The notes under the pieces: model-generated | Databases searched by the model: none | What the model was told of the DNA's origin: nothing | The model's input: only the letters and a program-made list of their open reading frames with translations | NCBI RefSeq assembly: GCF_905147045.1 | Contig: NC_065918.1 | Coordinates: 13,640,001-13,704,000, forward strand | Reading direction: 5' to 3' | Source: Nymphalis io | Taxonomy: Eukaryota; Arthropoda; Insecta; Lepidoptera; Nymphalidae | Length of the DNA stretch: 64,000 nt | Shown: positions 24,591-36,520 of the stretch, piece after piece | Layout: each line of letters opens with the position of its first letter | Position numbering within the stretch: position 1 is the stretch's first letter | Position numbers and translations under genes: made by a program

Positions 24591-25130
24591 TTTATGTCAC
24601 ATCAAACGCGTTTCAAGTTTTGTACTTTAAGCCCGTAAAAGCTCCATTCACACATTCATATGGGAACTTATACCAAAACAATAGTTAGAAATCATTCATT
24701 CACTGTATATTTACCACTGACCAACCAATATTGTTTGGGATTTATGTCTATCGGGATGGTGCTTGGCTTAAAACATTAAAGTAATTGTAGTTTTTACTAT
24801 TGAAATTTGAAAAAGGTACGTATGATAAAAATATTTTTTTTATCCTTTATCTCATAATCGAAAGATATGGGACGATATTTTAAATAGATCAAGATTGCTT
24901 AGGCGAAGACGCTTTGTTGGTGAGGGTCCTTAGGCTAAAATATAAACTATTGATAAAGCGGGAAGGGGCCTCGTAGCCGGCAGCACCGCTCGGGGCCTCA
25001 GCTTCGTAGTAATACGAAAGCTTCATTGTGCTTCGTATATACCAAAATTAAATAATTCATATATGTATTTCATCTGTAAACTGCATTTCAAATATTTAGA
25101 CGTTAATTATTAATTTTGATTAAAATGGGT

Positions 25131-25155
25131 ACCAGCTCAGTTAAGCTGAGCTGGT
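25131..25155. repeat. Short perfect hairpin
   Basis: accagctcag (25131-25140), loop ttaag, ctgagctggt (25146-25155). Ten paired bases. No protein-binding or RNA role can be assigned. Confidence 0.6.
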
Positions 25156-25473
25156 TCCAAACACATAAAGCAATCAATATGAATGGGTTTAGTTGATATT
25201 AGATTGATAAACTATTATTTCGTTTATTATTCGTATAAAAGCAAAACCAATATGATATTAATTTAATAAACAGACGGTAAATGATTTGAATATGAAATAT
25301 TTTATGGAAATAATTAGATTTATGGAAATGATTAGGATAATTATTAGATAAAAATAAATCATAAATATAGCCTTCATGGGACGGCTTGTGTTGGTTCTTG
25401 AAAGAATATTCAATGAACATAAAATAACTAAATAAATATATATATTTTATTATTATGATAACATATAGCAACG

Positions 25474-25543
25474 GTTAAGACCCTCAAAAAAAAGGGAGAG
25501 GAGGCCTTAGTCCAGCAGTGGGACATTTACAGGCTGTTACTGT
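25474..25543 (+). mobile_element. 5'-truncated SINE tail with 11-bp target-site duplication
   Basis: Only the SINE tail is present (ctcaaaaaaaagggagaggaggcc through gctgttactgt). The direct repeat atatagcaacg stands on both sides (25463-25473 and 25544-25554), marking an individual insertion event. Confidence 0.85.
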
Positions 25544-25559
25544 ATATAGCAACGAAGTA

Positions 25560-26234
25560 TATAGTACGCATGCTCACATGAAAGAGCGGCGGCGGAGACG
25601 CGGACGGCACTTCCGCTTGCCGTCACGGCTTACGAGTCGAGAATTGAGATGTCTCAAAAAAGTTTTACCTTTGTCTGCTTGTCTATGTGTAAGCGAGAAA
25701 CAATTTAATGTCTTGACTTGAACCTTTGCTCATTTCAGATTATTTTCATAAAGCATACATAATTATGCTTCACACATCGCAATAACAAACCTAGCAAGCT
25801 AATAAATTACTACCTACAAATGTTTAATTAATTTACACGCAGTAAATGTTAATTATATTAATTAGTAGTGAATAGGTTACATTTTATTTCATAGAATATT
25901 ATATTGTATTATGATGTTTAGAGTTGCTGTGGTTCCTTTACGCAATGTTCATGGAAACAATATTTATTTCCGCGAATTCGAGGGTTATTAAAATAATTAT
26001 TATTTCATACACTGTAACATGATATTAACAATGAAAAACGTAGTTCGTATTGAAAATTAAACAAGATTTTTGAATAAAAATAATATGTAGGCAAATAATA
26101 AGGTAGATCGATTTCATGGCTTAATTATGAAAGTTTCATTCGAGTAATTAAAGTTTCATTAATTATTCCGATTTTATTTTAAATGAGCACCAAAATTTTA
26201 TTTACAAAAAGGACGTTGATACTATTTGATCCGC
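25560..26234. other. AT-rich spacer with one GC-rich patch
   Basis: 25575-25640 is GC-rich (cggcggcggagacgcgga). Its + frame runs straight out of the SINE and has no domain, so it is not called. The rest is featureless AT-rich sequence. Confidence 0.4.
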
Positions 26235-26460
26235 ACTGAATGACTCGTTGATTTAGTGATTTAGTTCATCATATGCATCCCGAGGTCCTGAGTTTAAAGA
26301 CCGGGTCAGGTCAGTAAAAAGTTGCGTAACAACTCGAAGTTTGGAGGTCTCGCCGAGCGTGTTGGATTGCGTATTATGAAAATATGGGAGTATTATATAA
26401 TAGTGCCCAGTATAAGTAGTTTGCGTCAAAATGGGTCAATCATCATCATTATTTAAGCAA
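26235..26460 (+). mobile_element. SINE, third family, diverged
   Basis: The phrase atcccgaggtcctgagtttaaagaccgggtc, followed by cagtaaaaagttgcgta and tattatgaaaatatgggagtattat, parallels the copy at 27525 (accccgaggtcctagcttcaaact...). A box B-like core is present and the box A is weak. Confidence 0.55.
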
Positions 26461-27524
26461 ATATTTACGTGACTTTTTTACAAATAATCTAGCCACTTTT
26501 TAATTTTCAAGAATATAACATTTTTCTTTAAACGTGCTCGGCGGTTAAAGGTCATGTTTTGAGGAAAACTGCACATGTCGGATGCAAGTCGACGCAAGTT
26601 TAAAAGTAGAAAAAAGTGAATGGAGATTAATTGGTTTATCATTTTATGTAATGGCGATTAGTAATTATCTATCTTTATTATATATATAGTATGCTTAGGT
26701 ACGTATAACCCCATAAATCTACCAATCGTCAGATCTAAGCTGGCTTTTGTGATTGTACTTACCTTTGATCTTCAAGTTGGACCATAGGAAGCAAGGCCTA
26801 AAATGTTTAACGACTAAATAAAAAAAAAAACAAAATTAAATTAATTTCACTTAGACTGTATTTAAAATTCAATGCACTGAGCGTTTTTTATAATAACTGT
26901 TTAATTATTGCTATGAAATTGCACTCCCCCTCATTATGTTGGCTGTCTAGTAAAATATTTTAAATTAAAAATCCCGACTCATTGCCCGTTCTCGATGAAA
27001 CGCTTTTAACGGTACTTACTTTGATTTAAATATAATAACGCATCAATTTTTCGAGTATCTGTTTACTCAAACAACGCTTTTTAATATCCGCGTGAAAAGC
27101 ACTTTATTATGAGTGAAATGCAGCAAGTTTACATCGGATGTTAAAATGAACATACAATTAGTGTAAAATTGCCAATTCTTTCATCCGTTTCACTACTAAT
27201 TCATGTTTGAAGTTATACGGGTCTATAAATGTGTATAGAGGTGATTAGTATTACAATGATGTCTTTATGTTTCAAATATAAAATTGGTGATGAGAAAAAG
27301 AGATAAATCAGTCTTTAGATATACATTAGCTAAACAAACTTTATTAGTAAGATTGATGTTTATTCTGTGTCGATTAGAAAATAATTGAAAAATGTATAAC
27401 TTTAAGGGAAATTGAAAAGTACTTAAAAAGAAGTAATTTTTACTTTAATTTCATTTCTAATTGCAATAAGTATTGAAAATGAGTATGCAAGTACATTTCC
27501 ACCTAACGACCTTCTTTAAATGGC

Positions 27525-27838
27525 TCAAAAGTGCTTCGTTGCTCTACTAGCTAGGGTGTTGCAGACCCCGAGGTCCTAGCTTCAAACTAAGTGTCGAATC
27601 AATGAAATGTTATAGAGTTTTCCTGTCGATATTTTTAGGTACTGTTTCTCGTCGCGTCTGATTTCCCGGATTTACCAACGAATTATGAGAGTGAGGAAAT
27701 AGTCTGTGTACGTGTTGACAAATAACACCTGCATAGTCTCGTGAGGCGAATAACATCTGCGCCGAATAATTCATAATACTTCATGGTGACCACGACCGCT
27801 CTGACAAGAGTGTCTCGACAAAGAAGAAGAAGAAGTCT
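27525..27838 (+). mobile_element. SINE, third family, with (aag)n tail
   Basis: Head gctctactagctagggtgttgcagaccccgaggtcctagcttcaaac, body with tgatttcccgg and attatgagagtgaggaaatagt, ending in an aagaagaagaag repeat. It resembles lepidopteran SINEs with a gaccccgaggtcc core. Confidence 0.6.
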
Positions 27839-28968
27839 GTTAACAGAACAGGTAGAGTTTTTTTGTAAAAAAGGGGATTTTTACTACTTTTTATAGTAAG
27901 CCGCCCGAATGACGTCGTAGAAATTGTTTTTCCGTTGTGATATTTAACGTTTACGTACATATTAAAATGAAAAACAATCCTTAAAATGAGTCCATAAACA
28001 AAAAAATTAATGCGAACATATCTACGTATTTGTTACTTACTATTAATTTCCTTAAACTTTCGTAGTTTAACAAATCAGCCTGTAAAAAACGTTTAAGCAA
28101 GCCTTGTCGTATCAACTAATATTAATATTATTTTTTATTTCAAATTAAAATCGGTGAGTCATTTTAAATGGAGTGAGTTTTTTACGCAATTAATAAGGTA
28201 CACTCATTAATAGTTGATATTATATATTATTTTCAAGAAACGGGAATTCAATGAAATATTTATGAACATACACACAGACTTAAAGACATACTGACACGAG
28301 TCATTGGTATATAAACGCAGAATCAATTACTAGGGACTTCACAATATGCAAATTTTTGAACATTTTGAAACTTTTATTAATTGCTAGTGATGGGTTTTGT
28401 TTTTATCATATTAAGTACCCCCATGATGTGTTACTCTGTAGATGTTTATTTGTTACATCATGAACGTCACGTGATCAAGGGCACAGACAAGGACAGAGGG
28501 AACCTAATACCCCTCCTAACACGTGAGTGAAGCCACAGGTTAAACTTAGCTAAAATAAATGCATCGAGCAATTTATTATTTAATTTAAAAATGGAAATTT
28601 GTGGTAGTAAGCCACAAATATAATTTAATGTAGCTTCACTTTAATAATTTAATATAAATTTTTACTAAGTAAATTGTGATCTGACTTCGGCAGTTAATGA
28701 AAAAGACTTGTCAGAAATCAGTGATCCTGATGACTACGGTTCTCCAATTTCGCTCGGTGGATGCACGTTTTAATGTCTTATCTTTAAACTTTATCACCAA
28801 GCACGATGAATCACAAACATAATCTGAAAATTAAAAATTCAAAAATTTAAAAATGCCAAGTTTGATCCAAAGATAACTAGTAGATGTAAGATTTACATAT
28901 TCTAACGGCGGGGCCATCTCAGTTTTTACTACAACTAGCACTGCATTTCCTAGTGAAAGGAACAATTT
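27839..28968. other. AT-rich stretch without a supported gene
   Basis: No exon or repeat could be assigned. Confidence 0.4.
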
Positions 28969-29163
28969 CTACAAACGAAGCCGTTTTATTAAAATGAAAA
29001 AAAATCTGTTCATGACAGAATTAAACAATAAAATTCCAGCAACAAAAATAAAAAATAAAACTATGAAACAGGTCATATAGGATATTTTTACGATCTGTTC
29101 GCGAAGATATTCAAAGTAACGCGGCTTGGAGCGCCTACGGCGTCGGCGGACCCCGCCGGGCAT
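28969..29163 (-). CDS. Candidate short membrane protein or first coding exon
   Basis: The minus frame from ATG at 29161-29163 gives 64 residues. The N-terminus is strongly basic (six consecutive Arg from residue 6), followed by SKPRYFEYLREQI, a single hydrophobic span at about 31-49 and a short basic tail. The order (basic, amphipathic, one membrane span) suggests a type II or tail-type membrane peptide. The 5' half and the DNA up to about 29265 are very GC-rich, unlike the region, and the frame stays open upstream to 29346. No family is recognised. A gtaaaa donor after the codons for EQI could make this a 5' exon of a larger protein. It may also be a chance frame over a CpG island. Confidence 0.3.
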   Translation of the reverse strand: MPGGVRRRRRRSKPRYFEYLREQIVKISYMTCFIVLFFIFVAGILLFNSVMNRFFFILIKRLRL

Positions 29164-29349
29164 GAGCGGCGACTGGACCGCCGCCGGCGCACGTCTTTTA
29201 CTCAAAAACGCTCGACTCGTACGAGCCCGCAGGCCAAAGCGCATAAAAGCAATGTAACATAAATAAACCTTAAGGATGGTATTACGTGTGCTTCTTGGAT
29301 AATTTATATGATGGTCAACGGTGGTCCAGAGAGAGTTAAATAGCATTAC

Positions 29350-30745
29350 ATTTAAACAATTGTTTGCATGTCTGTTAAGTAAACATGAATTTCTTTGTGA
29401 CGTTTTTTAATAATGCATACTTAAAATGTAAATTGTTTACACAGAATATATACAATATTATTTTAAAATCGTTTAATAACAGGCGTGGTTACACCGCTAG
29501 AAATAACACATGTGTAGAAATAACGCATTATTGCGTCTCTACAGCACTTGACGTTACGGATTCTGAGTAGGCAAACGGCCTGAGGCATTTTTATAATGAA
29601 ACCAGACAGACCAGAGTGGTGCCTATGTCGCGACAGCGGCTTGCAGCGCTCCGAAATACAGTAGCAATTCCTGGGCAAGTAATTATAGTAATTTTTTCGA
29701 AGTCGAGTCGCGAGAAGCAAGCGCTGCATTTTAATTACGATCAATCAACGAACGTTTGTTACCAACGGTAAAATACGAGTCATGAGAAACGTACATTTTG
29801 CTTCGTATAACTCTCAATGTAGCTCATGTTCTAGGAACTGCACACGCAATCTATATTGACAACTAATTTTACCAACAAGTAATATTAAACTGAACACTGA
29901 CAAACTCTTCACAATATTTCGTTTAAAATTTCCTTGATTTATTTCAAATTTTCTTGTTGTATTTTTTTTTTATTTCAATCACAATTTTCTTCTAAATGAA
30001 CCATAAGATTTTATTACAAGGAATAAAAAATAGTTTCAATCAAAAACCGATTGATTTAAACTTTCATATATTTTAATTTATAGTTTCAGGTCAGACACAG
30101 GCAAAAAGAAAAGTATTTTAATTTGTTGCACATTATTTGAAAAAATAAGATGATTCTTGTAAGTCTTCAAAATGTCCACGGAAATGTCAGCAACAGCATA
30201 TACATATTATTATATCATTATAGATAACTCATAGTAATCATTTCTGTGTCATGTTAAAAAAGGGAAATAATGACAACCGTAGTTCAGTGGTTCTGTGGTT
30301 TAATTATAACAAAATATTGTTCCTTATCAAAATAAATAACATATTAATTGAAAATATTTTATCTTGACAGACTATATTTACACTTTAGAATCTGAAATTT
30401 AGAATTGGAAAAAATCGCTCGTCGTGTTGTACGACAAATAAGAACTACAGGTACGCGATTATTCACGCGATCTATTGAGATCGATATGTGATCGGTACGG
30501 ATAAGAGCCTGGCGACTGTTTATGTCATCATATCTTATTGTTAAAAAAAAACGGAATAAAATTATTATTTTACTGGATGTCGAGGCTATTTGCCCAGTAT
30601 TATTTATAATGAAATATGCTATATAATATAATTTCTTACACTCAGATTGAATGAGGAGGACGAAACATTTACTAGAATAAGTGAAATATTCAACATACTC
30701 TTGGAAATATAAATATATTTATTTTTCGTTTTCTATTAATTTCAG
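29350..30745. other. AT-rich spacer
   Basis: Mildly GC-rich at 29590-29730, possibly continuing the CpG-rich region beside the candidate frame at 29 kb. A short inverted motif acgca-ttat-tgcgt lies near 29522. No exon is recognised. Confidence 0.35.
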
Positions 30746-30801
30746 ATAAACTAAACCCAATGTTATAAATACATCTGGGCAGCACTGTTTTCGTCAACAA
30801 G
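30746..30801 (+). other. Predicted 5'UTR exon of the KCTD1/15-type gene
   Basis: A 56-base segment lies between a good acceptor (ttttctattaatttcag) and a consensus donor (aacaag followed by gtaagt). Joined to the exon at 32575, the frame of the BTB protein reads back to an in-frame TAA at 30747-30749 with no ATG in between. This supports ATG 32586 as the start and makes this exon untranslated. RNA data would settle it. Confidence 0.5.
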
Positions 30802-30840
30802 GTAAGTTTATTAATTTATTTTTTATGATTTATTGCTATT

Positions 30841-30905
30841 TTATTATGAGCTCGTGCTCGGCGCTGTAGAAAATGGTCGTAAGGAAATCTGTTCGAGTTG
30901 TATCA
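30841..30905 (+). repeat. Small SINE body fragment
   Basis: gagctcgtgctcggcgctgtagaaaatggtcgtaaggaaatctg resembles the middle of the Metulj-like SINE. A similar fragment lies at 26535-26590. Confidence 0.4.
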
Positions 30906-31129
30906 TGTTCTACCAAATTGTATTTGTATTTATAAATATGTATCTTAATAGCTTGTTTTTAGTGACGTAATTTACGCAATAAGCATGTTTTTACATTATA
31001 ATAGCCCATACAAATAGTAGCCCATTTTTATCGTCATTATTATTAAAACGTACTTTTTAAATTTATTAGAGGTTGTACCACCAATTTGGTAAATATTAAT
31101 TTTGACCGTTGACAGTCGTCAGTTAAAGG

Positions 31130-31565
31130 CATGACGAATGTATTATGGAAAAGTATTCAAAATATCATCGAGTTTTAAATGTTAAAACACTTTACGCAAA
31201 TCAATAATCGATTACTGTTATTGGAAGGAATAGCTTTCCAACAATACGCACTGATTATGGTGTAGTGATGATTTTGAAGAAAAGAATTAGGGTCTGTAGC
31301 TGATACGCAAAAGTGTGGACCACAATGTACTGTAAGATCAGCTGATAATATTACTGCTGTTTAAGAAAGTGTTCTTAAGATTCGACACCGTGTTCAGGAA
31401 ATTGGTTTACGAAGAACAGCTCTGGTTACAATTCCCGACAATTTGAATTTGATTCCATTTAAGATTCAATTTACAGAAGAGTTCCATTTCGTCAGAAATT
31501 CGCCATAGGCGACAAACTCGCCGTAGATTAATCTATCAGCTATGACCAGAGTGCACTTTGAAGAA
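31130..31565 (+). pseudogene. Decayed DNA-transposon transposase (N-terminal HTH region)
   Basis: One + frame from about 31287 reads V-A-D-T-Q-K-C-G-P, then V-R-S-A-D-N-I-T-A-V, a stop, E-S-V, and then R-H-R-V-Q-E-I-G-L-R-R-T-A-L, followed after a gap by a P-F-K-I-Q segment. The order matches arthropod Tc1/mariner-like transposases (GRPRSVRTPENIAAV-type linker, a second helix-turn-helix R-R-x-Q-E-L-G-L-S, then P-Y-K-I-Q). In-frame stops and missing parts show it is dead, and no terminal inverted repeats were found. The preceding bases (31130-31280) appear to be its decayed 5' part. Confidence 0.6.
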
Positions 31566-31784
31566 GATAATATAAAGAAAGAAGAACATACTTATTGAAT
31601 TATTTTTTCAATATACTCCTATAAGCTAAGCTTTGCATTCTGGTTCTTAAGAACAAGTATGCTATGTGCATTAATGGAAATATATCTTATAGAATATATA
31701 TATTGTGTATCTCACGATTGTGTACGATTCAGTTCAAATTTTTTTGTTTATATAGTTTTCAATTTAAATGTTTATATATACAAA

Positions 31785-31985
31785 TATAAGGTTTTGTGCA
31801 AGTCCCTCTAAATAGGTAACAACCATTCATTACGTCACATTCTACCGCCAGCAGCAATAATTAGTATTATTCAGTCCATTATTGAAGGATGAGTATTTGT
31901 TAATATTTCTTGTAGTGCCAATGTCTATGGCCAATGACCAATATCCATGAGGCCTATTTGTCAGTTCATCTACTTGAAATATAAA
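31785..31985 (-). repeat. LINE-tail family copy, minus strand, diverged
   Basis: Reverse-oriented landmarks are ggttttgtgcaagtccctc, gttacaaccattcat-like, acattctaccgcca, ttcttgtagtgccaatgtctatgg, catgaggcctatttgt and tataaaaaaga. This is the same family as 7335 and 19057. Confidence 0.65.
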
Positions 31986-32217
31986 AAAGACGTCCATGTT
32001 ACATTACGACACTATTGAGTATCAAATTTTTATTGCAAATACAACGTGATTGTTTAACTTTGGTCACGCGATTCTCTAGGTAATTCTACTCAAACTAATA
32101 AATTTCAAATAAATTTCATTATTCATCCTTGCAGAAAGTATATCTTATATGCCTTTTGCTTTGAGTTCAAATTAATGTGCCGATATGAAAAAGAAACCAA
32201 GGATGTGCAATAATGAT

Positions 32218-32292
32218 CAGTCGCAATATTAGACAATAATGATTTTACAGTCGCAATATTAGACAATAATGATCTTACAGTCGCAATATAGA
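32218..32292. repeat. 30-bp minisatellite, about 2.5 units
   Basis: Units start at 32218, 32248 and 32278, each beginning cagtcgcaatatta (the third is truncated). They lie in the intron before the first coding exon of the BTB gene. Confidence 0.9.
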
Positions 32293-32585
32293 TGACTCCT
32301 TGATTGGCATCAAAAATAATCACTATTACCCGCTGATCACGGATACAGTCGTTCTTTAGCTCAGTTGTAATTAATTCTATAACGATTTCCATCAATAACA
32401 TGCTAAACGTTACTATGCGTTACGAATTGCACGTTTACGTAGGAACTCTTTCATATTTCATATCTTTTCCATTCTTCAATTTTGAATAATTTTTATACGA
32501 GAGAGAGAATATCGTCATATAATCGATAAGTCATAGGTAGGTGTGTTATTTAAAGATATTTAATTGAATTGCAGGTCCGAAAAAC

Positions 32586-35500
32586 ATGACCATGTTGCCG
32601 ATGAAAGCTGCAACCCCCGGTTGCTCCGGCCACTGCGACAGGCCGGTGCCCGATTGCTATCCGATTCCCCGTGTCGCAATTACTTCAACATTCAAAGCTC
32701 CTGTTCATATCGATGTTGGTGGTGTGATTTACACTTCATCACTCGAGACCCTTACAACGTAAGTATTCTATAGTGTTTTTAAAAGAACAGAACAAAATAT
32801 TTTTTTGACATTATTACCTGCATCGGCAGCCAACTATTATCTATATTTACTATCTAAATATAATAATCAAGACCTTTACGCTATGACGAGAGAGCTTCGA
32901 CCCAATACTGACTCCAAATATATGTTGATATCTGACATGTATTTAGTTCCTATATGTTTAATGTTTTCGAACGGAACTATGCATATTACATTTGGTTAGC
33001 TGGTTGTCAATAAATTTTTATGCTGACTGTACTTTTTTATTTATCAAACGAAAGTATACATGATATTGATTTAAAAATATTTAAAAACAATCAATATGAA
33101 ACTTGATGATTTTTATAACATTACCGATTCTTAATCAAAAAAAAAATCAAGTAGTACGAATGCATTAGACTTTGTTATTTTAAAACATTTTATTAGCATC
33201 ACTTGTAATGATACGAAGTTTCGTAGGTATACTTTGTTTTCTATTTAATATAATAATATAATTACAGTGAGGAAACTGAATAAAAGTAAACACTTTCAGT
33301 AAGAGCTTTTATAGTTATAGCTGCTAAAACCCGTAACTTCACGGATTCTAATATTCGTAAAATTATTGTAATTAATTTTATTTTTTTTTCACAATAAATT
33401 GCTAATTAATATAAATTGTAAATAGTTGTTATATATTTACAATGTAACACGTTACAAAGTATTAATTTTTTATATCGTTTCGTTTTGCGGTGGTCGGCAT
33501 GTAGGTTGGTTGTAAATAAGCTTGTTTTAACTTTTATCTATGTCGTGCTCGTTTGTGGCGCCATCGGCGATGCTAGCGGCCATATTACACTCTGTGTCCC
33601 GCGGCGCTGTTGTACCGCTCTTTTAATCAGCCCCCTTGAGGCTATGAAAATATATAGCCCTCCAAATGTATACCTTGTAAAGCGTCACAATGAGAATACG
33701 ATTGAATAAATGTCGATACCGAAAACTAGCTGTCGCTCACTGTTTTTTTTAAAGAGTACTTCAAATATTTATGGCGGGACGACGTTTTACTAGCCAGTTT
33801 TGTTTGAATATTCAATTTTGAAACATTTTGTTCAGAAAATTTAAAAAAATATTGTTTTATTTTTTCTAAATGGAAATCGCTGCAAGCTAGCTTCCTTATC
33901 CTTTACAACATAATAAGGGGGGTCGAATGATTCGATTCGACAAGGAGAATACACAATATTTATATAATACACAATAAACAATATATTTTTTCGTATAGTA
34001 AGCAAAACTAAAGATTTCTATAATTTTTTTTTAGGTAAAAATAAATTCTTCTCAATAATGCTCACGATCGTCTTAATAATTAAAAATGTATGGTTTTGTG
34101 TAATAGTTAAAGTCATCGGATTGTAAATAATCTAAATCATAAATTAAAAGTGCAGTCACGCTGACTGAAAAACATTTCTGTATAAAAAGAATTTCCTTAA
34201 GAGAGCCTAATGAAGTTTCATATCCAGAAGGCATTTTTTTTTCTTTATCAGTATGACAGTACAGCAAATGAAATCCAATCAAAGTATCAAATCTGATACG
34301 AGCTTTGTGTTGTAGACTTCACGTTGTTGGCTTTAACTGCTCAGACAGCTCAGTGTTGCACGGTATCATTAAACAAGACCAGTTGTGATTCAATATTTTA
34401 CACATAAGACCACTTTTATCAAAGTCAAAGGTATGTTGAATTTTTATAGAATTTATACATGCCGAGCCAGTTGACGTGGTTGGTAGATGCTTGCCTTTCG
34501 CGTCGCAGGTCCCGGGTTCGACACCCAGGACAAATATTTATGTGTATAAACATGTCTGTGTAATTATCTATATAAGTATGTATTCACAAAAGAAAAGTAG
34601 TATATGAAGTATATCAGTTGTCTGGTTTCTATAGCACAAGCTCTCCTTAGTTTGGGATCAGACGGCCTTGTGTGAATAATGTCCCAGGAAAAACTAATAT
34701 ACTTTTTCATGTTTTAAATATTTTGGTGACAATAGTTAATTATAGCCAGCAAAAAATGTTCAGTTCAGTAGATTGATCGCTAGTATCGAAATTACAAATT
34801 AGTTTATTTTTTAATAAGACTTCAAACTTGTTATATTCTGTATATATCAAACTGTTGTAAACAAACATTGCAAACTATTTTGTGTTAACGTTTATGTAAT
34901 GTTAATATAGTGAAATGATCTAAAATAATTGGTCATCCTGCGATTTTTATATTTCTATATAGTTGTAAATAAATAGTTATTATCTGCTTTCAGTTACCCG
35001 GACTCCAAACTTTCGCGAATGTTTTCGGGGGCCATCCCAATTGTTTTGGACACGCTGAAACAACACTACTTTATCGACAGGGATGGAGGAATGTTCCGTC
35101 ATATCCTTAATTTCCTGCGCAACCACAAGCTTCTGATCCCGTTTGATTTTCCTTATTTGGACTTGCTGCTTGCTGAAGCCAAGTATTTCGAGCTGCATGG
35201 TATGAAATGTCCTCTATTATAAAAATGAATACATTAAAATTATGTTTTAAAACAGCTTTACAGCTCAGTCTAAATTATTTGCATATATTTTGCATATAAT
35301 TTAGACTTGCAAAGCCTAAAAGATAGTCAAGAGTAATATTTATTTATTTATTTATTTATTAAGGATTTCCCACAACAGATACACACTTACGAGTACATAA
35401 TAATCGTGGAATAATATTTTAAAATATGTGTGCTCCTTCAATTAAAGGAGACCACAGCAAGCACATAAATAATGACTAAACCGAAATTAAAAAATATATA

Positions 35501-36117
35501 TATATAAACTAAATGTTACATAGTGGTACTCAATAAAACATAGGAACGAAAAAAAAGGTAAACAGTGGTTAAACTAAGACTAAATTGTGCAAATGTGAGT
35601 TAAGAAACATAAAAATAGCTACAAAAATTAAAGCACAGTGAATTTTCTGGGCATTGCGATTTTTCGACTGAAATTAAGTATTATTTATTATGTTAAGATA
35701 TGCGATAGTGTGTTTCCCTCCGCTGTTAATATATTTATGAATTTTTATTTAATGTAAATGAATACGTTTACGACATATTTATTTAAAAATGGCGAATTTT
35801 ATTTTTTACATTCATTTTTGTGCTCACTTGAGCTATCTTTTGTATTCCTGGTGCACTTTAAAACAAGAAATATAAATAATTTCTATTTTATGATATACCT
35901 TTTAAAATTTGCAGCGTTATTATATAACATAATTTGAAGTGGTGTTCGTTTATATACATTCGAAAGATCAACTTAATGTCATGAATATCTTTGTATCATT
36001 ACAGAGATGGTCTATGCACTGATAATGTTAAAGAATCAGCGGGAGGAGCTGACCTACGAGAACCAGTGGCATCCTCCCGATGTTGCTCTAATGGACGAAG
36101 AAGTGATGTGGGATTAA
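32586..36117 (+). CDS. twz: KCTD1/15-type BTB (T1) domain protein, Tiwaz family
   Basis: Spliced CDS: 32586-32758, 34994-35199, 36005-36117, giving 163 aa. Introns are gtaagt...ttcag and gtatga...tacag, and both split codons join cleanly (Thr58, Glu127). The BTB/T1 domain spans about residues 38-126: APVHIDVGG (38-46), YTSSLETL, YPDSKLSRMF (59-68), PIVLDTLKQHYFIDRDG (73-89), FRHILNFLR (92-100), KLLIP (103-107) and EAKYFEL (119-125). This matches vertebrate KCTD1/KCTD15 nearly motif for motif. Those proteins oligomerise through BTB and act as repressor partners (for example of AP-2); for this insect copy that role is inferred. The C-terminus after the BTB is only about 37 residues and lacks the cysteine-rich C-terminal domain of KCTD1/15, so this may be a short isoform or a derived form. 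The start is ATG 32586, with A at -3 and an in-frame stop upstream. The unspliced frames at 32564-32773 and 35019-35222 are parts of these exons. Confidence 0.85.
33486..33625. promoter_or_regulatory. GC-rich intronic patch
   Basis: ggcgccatcggcgatgctagcggccatatt and the following gtcccgcggcgctg stand out from the AT-rich intron. GCCAT occurs twice (YY1/Pho-like core). A + frame of 74 codons crosses it without any recognised domain. An intronic control element is possible but unproven. Confidence 0.25.
34461..34690 (+). mobile_element. tRNA-headed SINE, fourth family
   Basis: Head gccgagccagttgacgtggttggtaga (box A) and cccgggttcgacaccca (box B), then a body with aacatgtctgtgtaattatctatataagtatgta, ttgtctggtttctatagcacaagctctcc and gggatcagacggcc, ending gtcccagg. 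This is a common lepidopteran SINE layout. The copy appears full length. It sits inside an intron of the BTB gene. Confidence 0.8.
35200..36004. other. Intron 2 of the BTB gene
   Basis: Begins gtatga and ends cattacag. An (ATTT)n run lies at 35340-35362. A possible repeat segment follows (35363-35660), but I cannot place it in a family. Confidence 0.7.
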
Positions 36118-36215
36118 TTTCCATTGTAAGTATTTATAATAATTTAAGAATATTGCCTCAACACAGATAATAATTGAACAATGAATATTATAATAAAGCA
36201 TATATGAGATAAAAA

Positions 36216-36520
36216 GCCGAGATGGCCTAGTGGTTAGAACGCGTGAATCTTAATCAATGATCATGGGTTCAAACCCGGGCAAGCACCACTGTATTTTCAT
36301 GTGCTTAATTTGGGTTTATAATTCATCTCGTGTTGTACGGTGAAGGAAAACATCGTGAGGAAACCTGCATGTGTCTAATTTCTTTGAAATTATGTCACAT
36401 GTGTATTCTACCAACACGCATTGCAGCAGCCTGGTGGAATGGGCTCTAAACCTCCTTTTCAAAAAGGGAGAGGAGGCCTTAGTCAAGCAGTGGGACATTG
36501 ACAGGCTGTTACTGTACTGT
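36216..36520 (+). mobile_element. Full-length Metulj-like SINE
   Basis: Head gccgagatggcctagtgg with box A, box B gggttcaaacccggg, body with cgtgaggaaacctgcatgtg and cacgcattgcagcagcctgg, tail aggaggccttagtcaagcagtgggacat ending gctgttactgtactgt. It lies in the predicted 3'UTR intron of the BTB gene. Confidence 0.92.

Larger units (their letters stand above)
32759..34993. other. Intron 1 of the coding region (BTB gene)
   Basis: A 2.2-kb AT-rich intron between the two BTB-coding exons. It holds a GC-rich patch (33486-33625) and a SINE (34461). The remaining frames have no support. Confidence 0.75.
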
